A DNA stretch of 64,000 bases from Acarospora socialis (Eukaryota > Ascomycota > Lecanoromycetes > Acarosporales > Acarosporaceae), in assembly GCA_025617375.2 (NCBI GenBank), contig JAMYGW020000001.1, positions 3,534,001 through 3,598,000 on the forward strand. Direction: 5' to 3'. Numbering within the stretch: the stretch's first letter is position 1; every line of letters begins with the position of its first letter. Shown here piece by piece: positions 11,132-21,019 of this stretch. Under the pieces are notes generated by a model, which did not search any database, was not told the origin of the DNA, and was given only the letters and a program-made list of their open reading frames with translations. A program made the position numbers and the translations under genes.

Positions 11132-12376
11132 ATGCCGCCATCTCCTCCCAACGAGGTCCTGTCTGCGGCAGAGAAGCAATGGATCTTTACGGAAGAAGAG
11201 TTCTCACGAACCCCTTCCGCCATCGACGGTTTGCCAATAGAGAAAGAGCGGGAGAATCGTGGAAAAGGCGTCAACTTCATAATCCAAGTCGGCATCATGC
11301 TGAAGCTCCCGCAACTCACCCTAGCCACCGCCAGTGTCTTCCTCCACCGCTTCTTCATGCGCTATTCGATGGTCGACTTGCCTGGCAGACCGGGATTGCA
11401 CTACTACGCGATCGCCGCGACGTCACTGTTCCTGGCTACGAAGGTGGAGGAGAACTGCAGGAAGATGAGGGAACTGGTCATAGCCTGCTGTCGCGTCGCG
11501 CAGAAGAATCCGAATCTGGTTGTCGACGAGCAGTCGAAGGAGTACTGGAGGTGGCGCGATACGATCTTGCACAACGAAGACGTCTTACTCGAAGCTCTCT
11601 GCTTCGACCTCAGCCTCGAACCGCCGTACAATACTCTTTTCGAGTTTCTGATGTACTTTGGAGAGGCGGACAATAAGAAGCTTCGGAACGCAGCTTGGGC
11701 TTTCGTCAACGACAGCAACCTTACGATGCTCTGCTTGCTGTCCACGTCACGGACTATTGCAGCAGCAGCTTTGTTTGCTGCGGCGAGACTGTGCGGGGTG
11801 GCGTTTCCGGATGATGCGGCGGGGAGACCGTGGTGGGAGGTGACGGGAGTAGAGCCGAGGAGCGTAAGGAAGGCTTGCAATTACATGGCTGAGGTTTATG
11901 AAAAGAGTCCACTAAAGAATGGAGGGGGTAATGGCATGTACCTGAGGGTACCGGAGAATAACGATGATATCTTTACGAAGACCAGACGAATAGGTCATGG
12001 GTCGGACCGTTCACCCATGTCGAACGGCCGAAGTCCTGCTCCAGATCAGGCCACTCCGGTTGCGGAGAACGGGCAAGTCGGGGCAAAAAGGCCACGCGAC
12101 CAGGAAAATCCGCCAAAAGAAGGAAACGGGGTTTCACAAGTGGCTGCTCAGGACAGAGCGCAGGATGATGATATACCTTGGGGTGGTGAGACCCGTGAAG
12201 AAAGAGATACGAAACGTCAGAAGACGGGAAACGAGGTGAGAGAACCGAAGCGTAAGGAGGAGGAGGAGGGGAAACTGCCGAACGGCAACAAGGACTTTGC
12301 CAAACCACTGCCCGAGGAGAGACAAACTGAGAGTAAGGAAGAGTCCCTCAGCGAGGAAGGCGAGGTAGAACCTTGA
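11132..12376 (+). CDS. Cyclin T/K-family (transcriptional) cyclin
   Basis: Regulatory subunit for a transcription-elongation kinase (Cdk9 or Cdk12/Ctk1 class); nuclear. A single exon of 414 residues. Residues ~15-260 form two cyclin folds: a first box with FIIQVGIMLKLPQLTLATASVFLHRFF and AATSLFLATKVEENCRK (the conserved K..E pair), and a second box ending ARLCGVAFP. A YWRWRDTILHNEDVLLEALCFDL segment is typical of cyclin T/K/L. The last ~150 residues are charged, with Lys/Glu/Arg-rich blocks (KRPRDQENPPKEG, EPKRKEEEEGK), as in Pch1-like fungal proteins. Pch1/cyclin T is the most likely identity; Ctk2/cyclin K is the alternative. Confidence 0.88.
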   Translation: MPPSPPNEVLSAAEKQWIFTEEEFSRTPSAIDGLPIEKERENRGKGVNFIIQVGIMLKLPQLTLATASVFLHRFFMRYSMVDLPGRPGLHYYAIAATSLFLATKVEENCRKMRELVIACCRVAQKNPNLVVDEQSKEYWRWRDTILHNEDVLLEALCFDLSLEPPYNTLFEFLMYFGEADNKKLRNAAWAFVNDSNLTMLCLLSTSRTIAAAALFAAARLCGVAFPDDAAGRPWWEVTGVEPRSVRKACNYMAEVYEKSPLKNGGGNGMYLRVPENNDDIFTKTRRIGHGSDRSPMSNGRSPAPDQATPVAENGQVGAKRPRDQENPPKEGNGVSQVAAQDRAQDDDIPWGGETREERDTKRQKTGNEVREPKRKEEEEGKLPNGNKDFAKPLPEERQTESKEESLSEEGEVEP

Positions 12377-13041
12377 GCCGTTACATCGAGACGGCGCAAT
12401 ATTTACCACAATGCTCATCTAGTACGAGTACGGACCGGCAAGCTCGGTCTATACTCACAACACGGAAAAAAGGCTTCTGGCGGCCTTGCACTGTGCAGTA
12501 TCACCAGCACCGTTCGCTGCCGCTCCAGCCCGCAATGGCCTAGCATTATCACCCACGGGTCATCGGATCCTAGCTGATGATCTGCGCCACACTTCAGTTG
12601 AAGGCCCATGAGTATAGCTCAGCCGATACTGGACGAGCCAGGCCGCACACAACAGTTGCGCGAAGTAGTCGGGTTAGGGATACTCTGGTCGACGCTGCAT
12701 GGCTTGGAAGCTGGAAGGAGATGGGTCTTGCGCAGCGATGCAGAACGACGCTCAATCCCTGCTAATAAGTCATGTCATCTGAAAGTGTACAGAGGCTGCA
12801 TGTCGAGACAGTGGTTGTTATAGCTTGCTAGCTTTCAGGAGCAATTCAGAGAGTCAGGTTCAATATGGAGTTGTACGCTAGAGAAAGGGACATGGTATGA
12901 TGTAGACCTGTTCAACCATAGTACATTGCCATGAATTGATGTGCCCCCATAGATCTCTCCGTACCAGAGTTTTGCACTCTCTTGACTAAAACACGGCATC
13001 CGCGTACCATCCAGCGCCCGAACCGCCAATCCCACCATAAC
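12377..13041. other. Convergent intergenic region
   Basis: About 0.66 kb between two convergent genes. Short open frames exist on both strands, but none has protein-like composition. No repeat or RNA gene seen. Confidence 0.35.
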
Positions 13042-13635
13042 TCAAAACATATAGCACGGCGACCGAATCTTCGAATAGTCATATACAGCATCCGAGATGA
13101 GCTGATACATGTCCCCTTTCATGTGGTCTCGCGCCGGATACGGCACATTGATCATGAACCGAGTATCCCTCGTTTCTTTGGCCCCGGGGTACGTTCGCCA
13201 CCAGAAATGGTTGAAGTTGTCCTTGCCACACTTATCCTGCAGACTCTTCTCAAGCTTCTCAGGCTTGCCGTCCTTGGCAGGGTCCCAGTTCGAGAAGTCA
13301 ATGATCACCCGGTAGTAGTCGTTCAGCGGAAAGACTTCGCACTGCACGCTCCTGGCGCCTTGTCGAGGCTCGAGTTGCGCGCCGGACTGGTGATCGATTT
13401 GTTCGGTGGATCCCGGTTCGGTGGATCCCGGTTCGGCGGATCTTGGTTCGGCTTGAGCTTCAGCAGGTGATCCGGCCTGGGGTTCGGCTGGGGACTGAGC
13501 TCGATGGTCTAGGACTTGGCCACCTGATGTGAGGCCGTCGGGTAAGGGCATGCTGCTTAGAGTGGCTGATATCTGAGGAAGTAATAATCCTAGGAGTATA
13601 AGTAGAGAGGTCAAGGAAGATGAAAGTCGGAGCAT
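13042..13635 (-). CDS. Small secreted protein, family copy 1
   Basis: Predicted secreted protein of 197 residues in one exon; function unknown. I chose the ATG at 13635 because it is followed directly by a signal peptide (MLRLSSSLTSLLILLGLLLPQISA). The preceding in-frame sequence is leader DNA conserved in the paralogue. After the signal comes a Pro/Glu/Ala/Ser linker with short repeats (PAEPQAGSPAEAQ; EPGSTEPGSTEQ), then a folded C-terminal ~100 residues: SVQCEVFPLNDYYRVIIDF..NWDP..LQDKCGKDNFNHFWW..RFMINVPYP. That block is clearly homologous to the protein at 17070-17519 (shared NWDP, GKDNF, FWW, VPYP). Three cysteines lie in the mature part. Size, secretion and duplication would suit an effector-like or cell-wall protein, but that is inference only. 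Confidence 0.75.
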   Translation of the reverse strand: MLRLSSSLTSLLILLGLLLPQISATLSSMPLPDGLTSGGQVLDHRAQSPAEPQAGSPAEAQAEPRSAEPGSTEPGSTEQIDHQSGAQLEPRQGARSVQCEVFPLNDYYRVIIDFSNWDPAKDGKPEKLEKSLQDKCGKDNFNHFWWRTYPGAKETRDTRFMINVPYPARDHMKGDMYQLISDAVYDYSKIRSPCYMF

Positions 13636-13739
13636 TGTGTCTACCTTGGTTCTAGCAGGCAGTTGATGCAGGGAGGTGACTTGAAGTCTGTATTGTCGAG
13701 GAAGGAGAGTAAGAGCCTTTGTGAAATTCGACCTTCTCA

Positions 13740-13747
13740 TTTATATA
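13740..13747 (-). promoter_or_regulatory. TATA box of secreted-protein copy 1
   Basis: On the minus strand the sequence reads GGGTATATAAATGAG, about 105 bp upstream of the ATG at 13635. The flanking ~190 bp (13640-13830) is conserved in the region 16430-16625 upstream of copy 2, but there the TATA element reads AATACATAATGAG, so it is degraded in the duplicate. Confidence 0.6.
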
Positions 13748-15199
13748 CCCTACATGAGTGAATTCAAATCCAACTTGTGATTCAGGAGGTGAGAAAGCGT
13801 TGTAGTGCGAGACTGAGCCATCCAACATCCAACAGTGTTGACGATGATATGAGCAAGCAACCACTTGGAAGATTTCGTGCTGTGCCTCTTGCCTGTAACC
13901 TGTTGCCTGTGCCGGTACTAAGTCTGCATCCCCCACCTTCTGCGGCGCCCTGCTGCGCTCCGAAGTTTTCCTCCTCAGCGTTAACTGCGTTTCACATAGA
14001 TTTATGTGCACCAGCGGCACAGTTGTGGTCAGACTCTCAAAATATCAACTTTGCCATCAACCTCCTACGGGGTTGGGCTCAACTTGCCCGCTATTCACAC
14101 GTGTTGCGGGATACACTGCCCGTGGCACGGGTTTCGAATCAATTCAAGCCACCAATCATCAACTTGGAGAGGCACGACGATGAGGACCTTGAGAGTAAAG
14201 AATTCGTTGGCAGGCGCAGTTGCTACTCTATTGAAGCAAAGGCAGATGAGCACTAGTCGTTTTCTATGTCACTTTGATACCGGAGAACTGCACCTCCCTG
14301 CTTTTACTGTCGGTCGAAGAACTTGAGCCTTAGCAGCTCTAAATCCGCAATCTCTACTTTTATGTCGCCGTTATGTCTGCAGTTGCTTAAAGTTTGTGTC
14401 ATCAAGTCTTCATTTGATCTCTTGGTCTGATTGACTGTGTTTTGATACGATCTGGGCCTGGTTCCCACACGTTTCTCCATTGCTGATGATACGACGCTTT
14501 TTTGCTTGCGCCGAACATCTTGCAGGGTTGATATCATATACATTGATACAGTTGGTATACGAAGCCCAGTGGCAGTTCCCACGCCTGACTGGATATCCTA
14601 CGCCGCTGACAGAACTGAATTATGTTCATGACGAGTGTCATCACCAGATGTTGGCTTTATGGGCTGGCGCGCAAGCTGGGGTTTCAGGCAAATCCTGTCC
14701 ACGCCGCATGTTGGTTCCTTGGGGCTATATTCTCGAGTGTTGCGTCAACTTTGTTCCAACATATATATTTCCTCATCTTCTAATGGAGGATCGGGGAAAT
14801 CAGGAGTTTGTTGGTCACTTGCTCCTTCCAAGCGGCGTCCGACTCCTTGGACGTCCGACGGCACAGGAGTCTCGAGCTCTATTCTCGTACCCACATCTAA
14901 TTAGTCTGGATGTATGAGCCTCCCAACGCAAAGCTATCGAGTGGCACGTAAAGGACCAACAAGTCCGACTCTCTTGCGTTGGCCCTGCTTCCATCACTGC
15001 GCTGGATGTGTATATTACATCTTTACTTCGCACCAAGATTGACATGACGAGAGAATCATCAAGAAGTATATGCCAACAGTGCATTTGAAATACCAGTCTT
15101 ACCTTGCCATCTAGTTCTTGCGATCTCGTTAGCCAGTTCCTTAGGGGTGCCCAGGCCTGGACCCTACCTTCCGAAGACGACAACATCCAGTCCCGCAGC
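13748..15199. other. Intergenic region between secreted-protein genes
   Basis: About 1.4 kb between two divergently transcribed secreted-protein genes. The first ~85 bp is the conserved promoter of copy 1. The remainder has scattered short open frames on both strands with no recognisable protein, no RNA gene and no repeat I can define. Confidence 0.35.
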
Positions 15200-15934
15200 A
15201 TGTCTCCCCCAAATCTCGCATTGGGTCGCCTATTCCTCATGCTCACCATAAGCTTTCTCACGGCCTTTATATCAGAACCCACCGCTGCAGTACCTCTGCA
15301 AGGGACGTCGTCATTTTCAATTTCTCCGCGCGACCTGCCACCCATCTCACTTAAGTACTTCCAAGACATGCTCCGCAAGATCGACCACGATACTTGCGTC
15401 TTCTACTACCATCTCGCCGACGAAGCAAGAGCTTGGGCCAAGAAAAAGAACCCGAATTTGAACACAGTCTGGTGGGCATTCGACAAGAAAGCGTACGACG
15501 CCGACTCATCACCACTCAAAGACTACGCCGAAGCCAAGCAAAGTGTCAAGTATTGGGAGTTGATGTGCGAAGCATATACCAAAGCGTGCGGCGGACAAAC
15601 TTGGGTATTGATCAAGCCGGAAGATCCAAATGAACCAGACAACAGCATCTGGACGCGCGTGGAATATGCAACGATCAAGAAACAGGAGTCGGGCATCGTC
15701 AAGGTCGATCGAGTGGATGCCCAAGGGGAAAACCCGAGGACGATCTGGACAAAGCCTGCTGACACTGGCACCGCATTGCAGGCCGGCCCGAACGGGAAAA
15801 AACTGCCTTTAATGGTGGATTGGATTTTGAACGGACCGCCAGGCTTACCGGTCGGGGGCAAGAACGGAGAACCGCCTTCGCCGATGGGTGGTCAACCGTC
15901 GATGTATCAGAACGGTCCCCCGGGAGGATCTTAA
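15200..15934 (+). CDS. Secreted protein of unknown function, 244 residues
   Basis: Not recognised. The ATG at 15200 is chosen over earlier in-frame codons because it is followed by a clear signal peptide (residues ~1-30, hydrophobic core LFLMLTISFLTAFI, cleavage after TAA). The mature part is hydrophilic and aromatic-rich (FYYHLADEARAW; NTVWWAFDKKAYD; SVKYWELMCEAY) with three cysteines. It ends in a Pro/Gly-rich tail (GPPGLPVGGKNGEPPSPMGG). I see no convincing similarity to its two secreted neighbours except signal peptide, size class and location. It lies between them, on the plus strand. Secretion is inferred from sequence; function is unknown. Confidence 0.75.
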   Translation: MSPPNLALGRLFLMLTISFLTAFISEPTAAVPLQGTSSFSISPRDLPPISLKYFQDMLRKIDHDTCVFYYHLADEARAWAKKKNPNLNTVWWAFDKKAYDADSSPLKDYAEAKQSVKYWELMCEAYTKACGGQTWVLIKPEDPNEPDNSIWTRVEYATIKKQESGIVKVDRVDAQGENPRTIWTKPADTGTALQAGPNGKKLPLMVDWILNGPPGLPVGGKNGEPPSPMGGQPSMYQNGPPGGS

Positions 15935-16429
15935 GACAGACTGCTAGTTTGTGGTGATGTATGGGGTCAATCAAAGTTGGACGACTGTTCGATCCAGGTT
16001 GCAAATCAAATGTTTTTTGCGTACCACTGCTTCCTCGGCCTGGCAAGCATCAGTATGATTCTCGTGAGAGCAGAATGGTCATATATATTTATACACCAAT
16101 ACCTGCGTATCCGCTGTGTGAAAGAGCAGCAAGACCAAACCTGGACGCAGACTGTCCTGAAACTCTTGTGGAGGTGGTGATCTTATAATTTGTGAACACT
16201 ATGTATTATGATTGCGCGAAGCTCATTGCCTCATGTACATCATATCAAACACTGTGCAACAGAAGGGAGCTTCTCAGGACTTCTTCTCGAACAACCACTG
16301 ACAGTTTCAGTTTGCAAGTGAGGTCTACCTCACCTGTGAATAACTGAGTCTTTGTATTAATGAGCTTGCATGAAAGAAAAGCGTCCGCGAGTAAGGTGAT
16401 TGTACTCGCAAAGTCCAGACCTCAAAATG
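15935..16429. other. Intergenic region with duplicated segment A
   Basis: Contains segment A (about 16247-16393), which matches 18129-18215 in three collinear blocks: CTGTGCAACAGAA, CTGAGTCTTTGTATTA and GCGTCCGC(G/A)AGTA. No gene is supported here. Confidence 0.45.
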
Positions 16430-16625
16430 GTAGAAGCTCAGCCTCGCAATACAAGGCTCTTCCGCTTTCCTCGCTCGCATGTGGATCTGAATGCAATTAC
16501 TTGCAATACATAATGAGACGGTTAACCTGCACAGAGGCTCAAGGTTCTCACTCTCCTTCCCCGACAACACGAACCTCAAATCACCTTCGTGCTTCCACTG
16601 CATGCAAGGACCGCATCAACTCAGA
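16430..16625 (+). repeat. Promoter/leader duplicate of secreted-protein copy 1
   Basis: About 190 bp here aligns with the reverse complement of 13640-13830. Shared landmarks, in order, are CTCAGCCTCGCAATACAA, GTGGATCTGAATGCAA, TAATGAGACGG, AGAGGCTCAAGG and TCTCACTCTCCTTCCCCGACA. Homology stops at about 16625, where copy 1 continues within ~30 bp into its start codon but copy 2 is interrupted by unrelated DNA. Confidence 0.65.
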
Positions 16626-17016
16626 ACAGGACACGGGTACAGGACCTGCTAGCCAATTTGGGCATGACAGGAAGCTCAGCATTGAAGACATATCTTACTA
16701 TCTTGATCATCCTTGAGCAATCTTCTTCCAGATTTTTGCCTGTCAACAATATAAATACATGTCTAAGAATGATGGTAAAAGCACTGAACAATGATGGATT
16801 GAAATCATGAACATTCAGCTGTTAGACATGTTATTTAGCGACAAACAACTGTTAATTAAAATGCTTCACCATGCCCAAACTGGCTAGCAGGTCCTGTCCC
16901 CGTGCCGTATCGAAGAAGTTCTATACCTTTCTCATCTCCGCCACGCATCGGATACAATCTCCCTGCTTCACCACCTCGAAAGCACTGTTGATCTTGTCCA
17001 AAGGCTGCCACATTTT
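16626..17016. other. Inserted segment with antisense zinc-ADH fragment
   Basis: This ~390 bp lies exactly between the promoter homology and the signal-peptide homology of secreted-protein copy 2, so it looks inserted. Its right part (about 17010-16915, minus strand) translates as MWQPLDKINSAFEVVKQGD, then CIRCVAEMRKV and a stop. This is the typical C-terminus of a zinc-dependent medium-chain alcohol dehydrogenase. Two copies of a ~38 bp sequence (ACAGGACCTGCTAGCCA core) lie in opposite orientation at 16630-16667 and 16868-16905 and bracket an AT-rich stretch. In the right copy this arm directly follows the dehydrogenase stop codon, as a 3' flank would. The fragment covers only ~30 codons and cannot be functional. 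Confidence 0.6.
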
Positions 17017-17069
17017 TACTTATACTGCTAGGACTACTGCTCGTTCAGATATCAGCGGGTCAAGGCGGA

Positions 17070-17519
17070 ATGTCTCCACCTGACCACGGCACACCAGGCC
17101 CTCAAGCCTCTAAACACGATGATCGATCTCAAGATCCTCTCCAGCCTGACCTACAACTCGCTGTGAAGTATGCGGAAGAGACTGGAGCGCAACCTGAATC
17201 TCCACCCGGTGTCAAGTCGGTGGAGTGTAAAGTCTATCCGTTGACTGGGCACTACACAGTGATCGCAGACTTTCAAAACTGGGACCCTGATCAGGATGTT
17301 AAGGCAGCGGAGTTTGAGAGATGTCTTCAAGAGAAGTTGGGCAAGGACAACTTTCATGGTTTCTGGTGGAAGAAATTCCCCCCAAAAACTCGATTCATCT
17401 TTCATGTGCCGTATCCCGTGTTCGATCGCATGGGAGCAGATAAGTATAAACTCCTCTCAGATGTCATCTTCGAGTATAGTGGCGATGCGAAGATTCGGAC
17501 GACGGTCTATCATGCCTGA
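17070..17519 (+). CDS. Small secreted protein family copy 2, 5' end disturbed
   Basis: The body is homologous to copy 1: SVECKVYPLTGHYTVIADF, NWDP, LGKDNFHGFWW and FHVPYP all match the C-terminal domain at 13042-13635. The frame stays open upstream to 17004 and there encodes a signal-peptide core (TFLLILLGLLLVQISAGQGG) matching copy 1. No ATG starts that core in frame, because an inserted segment has replaced the first codons. From the first in-frame ATG (17070) the product is 149 residues and unsecreted. A start at 16871 spliced across 16907-17003 would restore a signal peptide in frame (183 residues), but its donor lies in the inserted DNA. The TATA box is degraded too. It may be a decaying copy, although the body has no stop. 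Confidence 0.5.
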   Translation: MSPPDHGTPGPQASKHDDRSQDPLQPDLQLAVKYAEETGAQPESPPGVKSVECKVYPLTGHYTVIADFQNWDPDQDVKAAEFERCLQEKLGKDNFHGFWWKKFPPKTRFIFHVPYPVFDRMGADKYKLLSDVIFEYSGDAKIRTTVYHA

Positions 17520-18944
17520 GCTACGGTGGGAGTATGGTTCGAGCGACAGAGTGCTACATCGTCAGTCAAAAGAGGGAGTGCAACACTTTATTGATGAGAG
17601 CTCTATGGGACACATTATTTGTTGATCGATGTACTGCGGTTGAAGTTGGTTTTTATATCACTCATTGCGCCTGCTATGTAGTATACAGCTCTATATCTGA
17701 TCTGCCTGTTCTGAACTGTCGCCCTGAAAGCTGGAGAGTTCTTGCAGCCGCTGTCTCGAGATGCTTACCGTGTACTCTGTAGATGAGAACACGTTCAGTA
17801 TAAGTCAAGTCAAAGACGCACAACTCCAACCTTTTAGGAGCGCAGCCTTACATTTGGCTCTCCAGCCACATCCACTATAACTCTCACCAAGCACAAAACG
17901 CTCGAATCTTAGCACTTGACTTTTCAGCGGAGCAAAGCGTTACCTGATACGTCTGGCCTGCCCTCAGACTTATGAGTTATATGTCCGTATGAGCAATGGG
18001 GACGTTGAAATTTGTCAGAAACAACTACAGCGTCACGGTTTTGACTCGGCATAGTAAGAGGACTCGTACTAAAAGGGTGATCTTGTTTCGCAAATATATA
18101 TACTATCATTGCACAAAGCTATTGCAAACGCTGTGCAACAGAAAGAAGCCCCTCAGACCTTTCTTGCTAGCTGAGTCTTTGTATTACCTGTGAAAAGGAG
18201 GCGTCCGCAAGTACTTCGTACCTGCACTACGGACGTACCTAGGTGATGTACAGTACCCCCGAGGCTCCATGTCAGAAGTCGTGGCAAACCAAAGAGTCTC
18301 AAAATCTCAGAGATATGATCAGTGAGACTGAAGAGCAATATACAACACTTCTGCCGAACAAAACTGCTCCTCTTTGTGTTTTGTAAATTTCTTTTGCTGT
18401 TTGAGTGCCGCTTATTGCTCTGCCACGACCTCTGACATGGAGCCTCGCCCCAAAGTCCAAGGAGCGGAGGTGGATGACGTCGAGTTGTACTCGTATGTGT
18501 ACTCGTACTCTACATGCGCCGATCCACAATAATGTGGCTTGCATTGTGGCTTTCAGGCTGGAACCCCCGCCTGAAGCTCGGTCCAGGCACACAACCAAAA
18601 CCCCGGAACCTCGACCTCAGACTTCAACATTATTAACAACATAAACCCCAATACAAGAGCGAAGGCTTCCTCTGCACTCACCGTTTCTGGGCAAGTAGGT
18701 AGTGTATGATGGCAGTCAGGTCGATCCATTTCGATAAGGTAGCAAGGCAAGCATCAATTATCTTAGCTCCCATCGAGCCGTTTCCACCTGCTTTAAGGTA
18801 TTGTTGCAGCCAATAGACTCTGGCGCCTGCCCTGCCGGACTCTGGAGCCATACCCATACCCTGCTCAAATCCATACTCATTGACCTTGTTCAATCCTATC
18901 TTCTGCTTTCAGCTATCAACGTTACTCATTTCTCGTTCGTCGTC
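17520..18944. other. Intergenic region with duplicated segment B
   Basis: About 1.4 kb without a supported gene. Segment B (about 18086-18215) repeats segment A from 16247-16393. A cluster of TACTCG/ACTCGT motifs lies at 18485-18515. Confidence 0.4.
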
Positions 18945-21019
18945 ATGGCAGATCTAATGGAGTCGTATCGTCCAAAATTGCCGAAGAGAGAGTCTCTTGG
19001 CCCAAGCGACGCCATCAACAACCGGTATGTTTGTGCTGCCAGCAGTCGCCCTAGTCGCAGCTTCATTCAAAGCTTCCATTGCGGGCGCTTGCGCTGAACT
19101 TGCGATCTTACAGTGCCGGACATGTCTATGACCCAGCGCTCATGGCTTTCCGGCCTCAAAGGGTATCACTGGCATCGACTAGAAGCTCCGTATCCTGGAA
19201 CTCGATGGACTCGTATTCAATTTCGAGGAGATCCTCGTCCTCATCCATCGCGAGCCATGACACAGACTCTTCCATCAAATCTATTCCTCAAAGGTCTTCA
19301 TCATATGGAGGTCCGGCACGATCGAGCTTACCGGCACAACAGAGGATCTCGCGATCGACGAAACCACCGCTTCCGATGTTCAAGCGCTTACCGCCAGAGA
19401 TCTACAGCTGTATTCTTGAACAGCTGAAGGTCTTGCACTCGAGCCCATCGTCACAGAGTTGCGCGACATGCTACCTGAGGGATTTGTACAGTTTAGCGCT
19501 GGTCAGCCGCGCGTGGGATCGGGCAGCGAGGATGAAGCTGTGAGTTCCTCCACCCGGTGGCGGAGCGGAGTGATCGCTCATGCGTTTGCTGTATAGTTAT
19601 GATACCATACACATCGTCGGCAACGACTCTCCGGCGCATATGAAGAAGTTCAAGTTGAAATCGGGTATACGACTGAAGCTGCTGCGGCGAACCCTACGCT
19701 CGAGGAGGGTTCTTGCTCAATACGTGCGTGAACTGAAGGTGCCTGAGATGGAAGCCGATATGGCGCACAGGAGCAAGGAGACGGTGGATTTGGTGGCTTC
19801 GATAGTGATGGCTTGTCCGAATTTGGAGAGGCTTGTAGGGTTTTACACAACTTATGATCATAACTTCGACCGGTTGACCCACGCGCTGTCGACGCGGAAG
19901 AAGCTGAAAGAACATGTGTGGTTAATTGGAGAGAATCAAGAAATAACCAACCGTTCATTCAAGCAACTGCCTCCGGGACTTATGGATCAGACGCAAACGG
20001 CGGAATTCCTGCGATTTCACGATACATGGAGCTCCCTGCATACTCTGTTTTTGCATTCGCAGAACATGGGCATTCTGGAACACGATGTCTTCCCGGGGGT
20101 CTTCAGCCGACTACCATCCTTACAACATCTTTACATCTCTAATTTCGACATTGACGACGTCAACGACGGAACCTTGCAGGCCTTACCCGCCTTGCAGTCT
20201 CTTCGCCTTCAAGATCTTCACGGTATCACAGATCAAGGACTCTCTCGTTTCGCTACCGCTCCAGCTTCTCGGAGTCTCCGGCGCCTATCGATTATAAATT
20301 TGGGGATAACGTCTCTGTTAGTCGTTTCCAGACTATTAGCCAACCTCACCGAGCTCGACCGATTCACCTTCGTCCAAGAAACCTCCCCCGAGCTCCCCCC
20401 CGACACCCTCGTCATCCAACCCGTCATGGCCTCACCCAGCGTTTCCTACGTGCACTGGGACATTCTCCTCCCCAGCTTCGGCAACGACAACTTCGCCAAC
20501 TCCGTCCTGGCCGGCGGCTTCCCCTCTCTCCGCACCATCCGCAGCCCCAGCGACCACCACGGCGCCCTGCAAGCCATCTGCAAACCCCGCGCACAAGTCG
20601 TCCTGGCCAGCGACAAATACAGCTTCGCCCAACGCAGCGCCCTCGCCCGCGAACCCGACAAACACCTCCGCACGCTCTTTGCCGCGCGCAAGAAAGCGCA
20701 AGAGCGCCTCGAAGAAGCGCGCAAGAGCGTGCAGTTCAAGGTCGTCGTCGACGAGGACGGCTTGATCCGGCAGGTGTATGATTTCAACGGGTTTATCGGG
20801 CGGATCGGGAGCCAGATTACCTATTCGTTGAAGCCTGATGTGCCGGGTAGCGATAATGCGGTTATTGATTTGGCGGATCTGGTGGATGGGCGGAGGGAGG
20901 TGGAAGTTAAGGATGGGTGTACGGGGATGTGGAATGCGAGTCATCCGGCGGGGAAGAAGTGGTGGTGGCACGCCGAGAGGTTGAGGTGGCGGGTGGTGGA
21001 TCTGCAGAGGTTCTTTTAG
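18945..21019 (+). CDS. F-box protein with leucine-rich-repeat-like region
   Basis: Probable substrate adaptor of an SCF ubiquitin ligase. Exons 18945-19024, 19114-19539 and 19597-21019 give 642 residues. The introns, 19025-19113 (89 bp) and 19540-19596 (57 bp), are GT-AG and phase 2. The first ~110 residues are Ser/Arg-rich. The F-box spans about residues 113-170 (FKRLPPEIYSCILEQL ... LYSLALVSRAWDRAARMKLYDTIHIVG), interrupted by a short Ser/Cys insert. Downstream, leucine-rich segments (LQHLYISNFDIDDVNDGTL, LQSLRLQDLHGITDQGL, LRRLSIINLGI) look like degenerate LRRs. The C-terminal ~200 residues are charged, with WWWHAERLRWRVVDL at the end. The substrate cannot be inferred. Confidence 0.85.

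Noticed and set aside
14304-15378. Several open frames of 70-190 codons between the secreted-protein genes
   Set aside because: They overlap each other on both strands, lack family features, and the longest minus-strand frame runs antisense through the signal peptide of the secreted gene.
16589-16810. Plus-strand frame with a hydrophobic stretch (LKTYLTILIILEQ) as a new signal peptide for secreted-protein copy 2
   Set aside because: It lies between the two arms of the inverted 38-bp pair. I could not find an in-frame splice to the body, and the sequence is not shared with copy 1.
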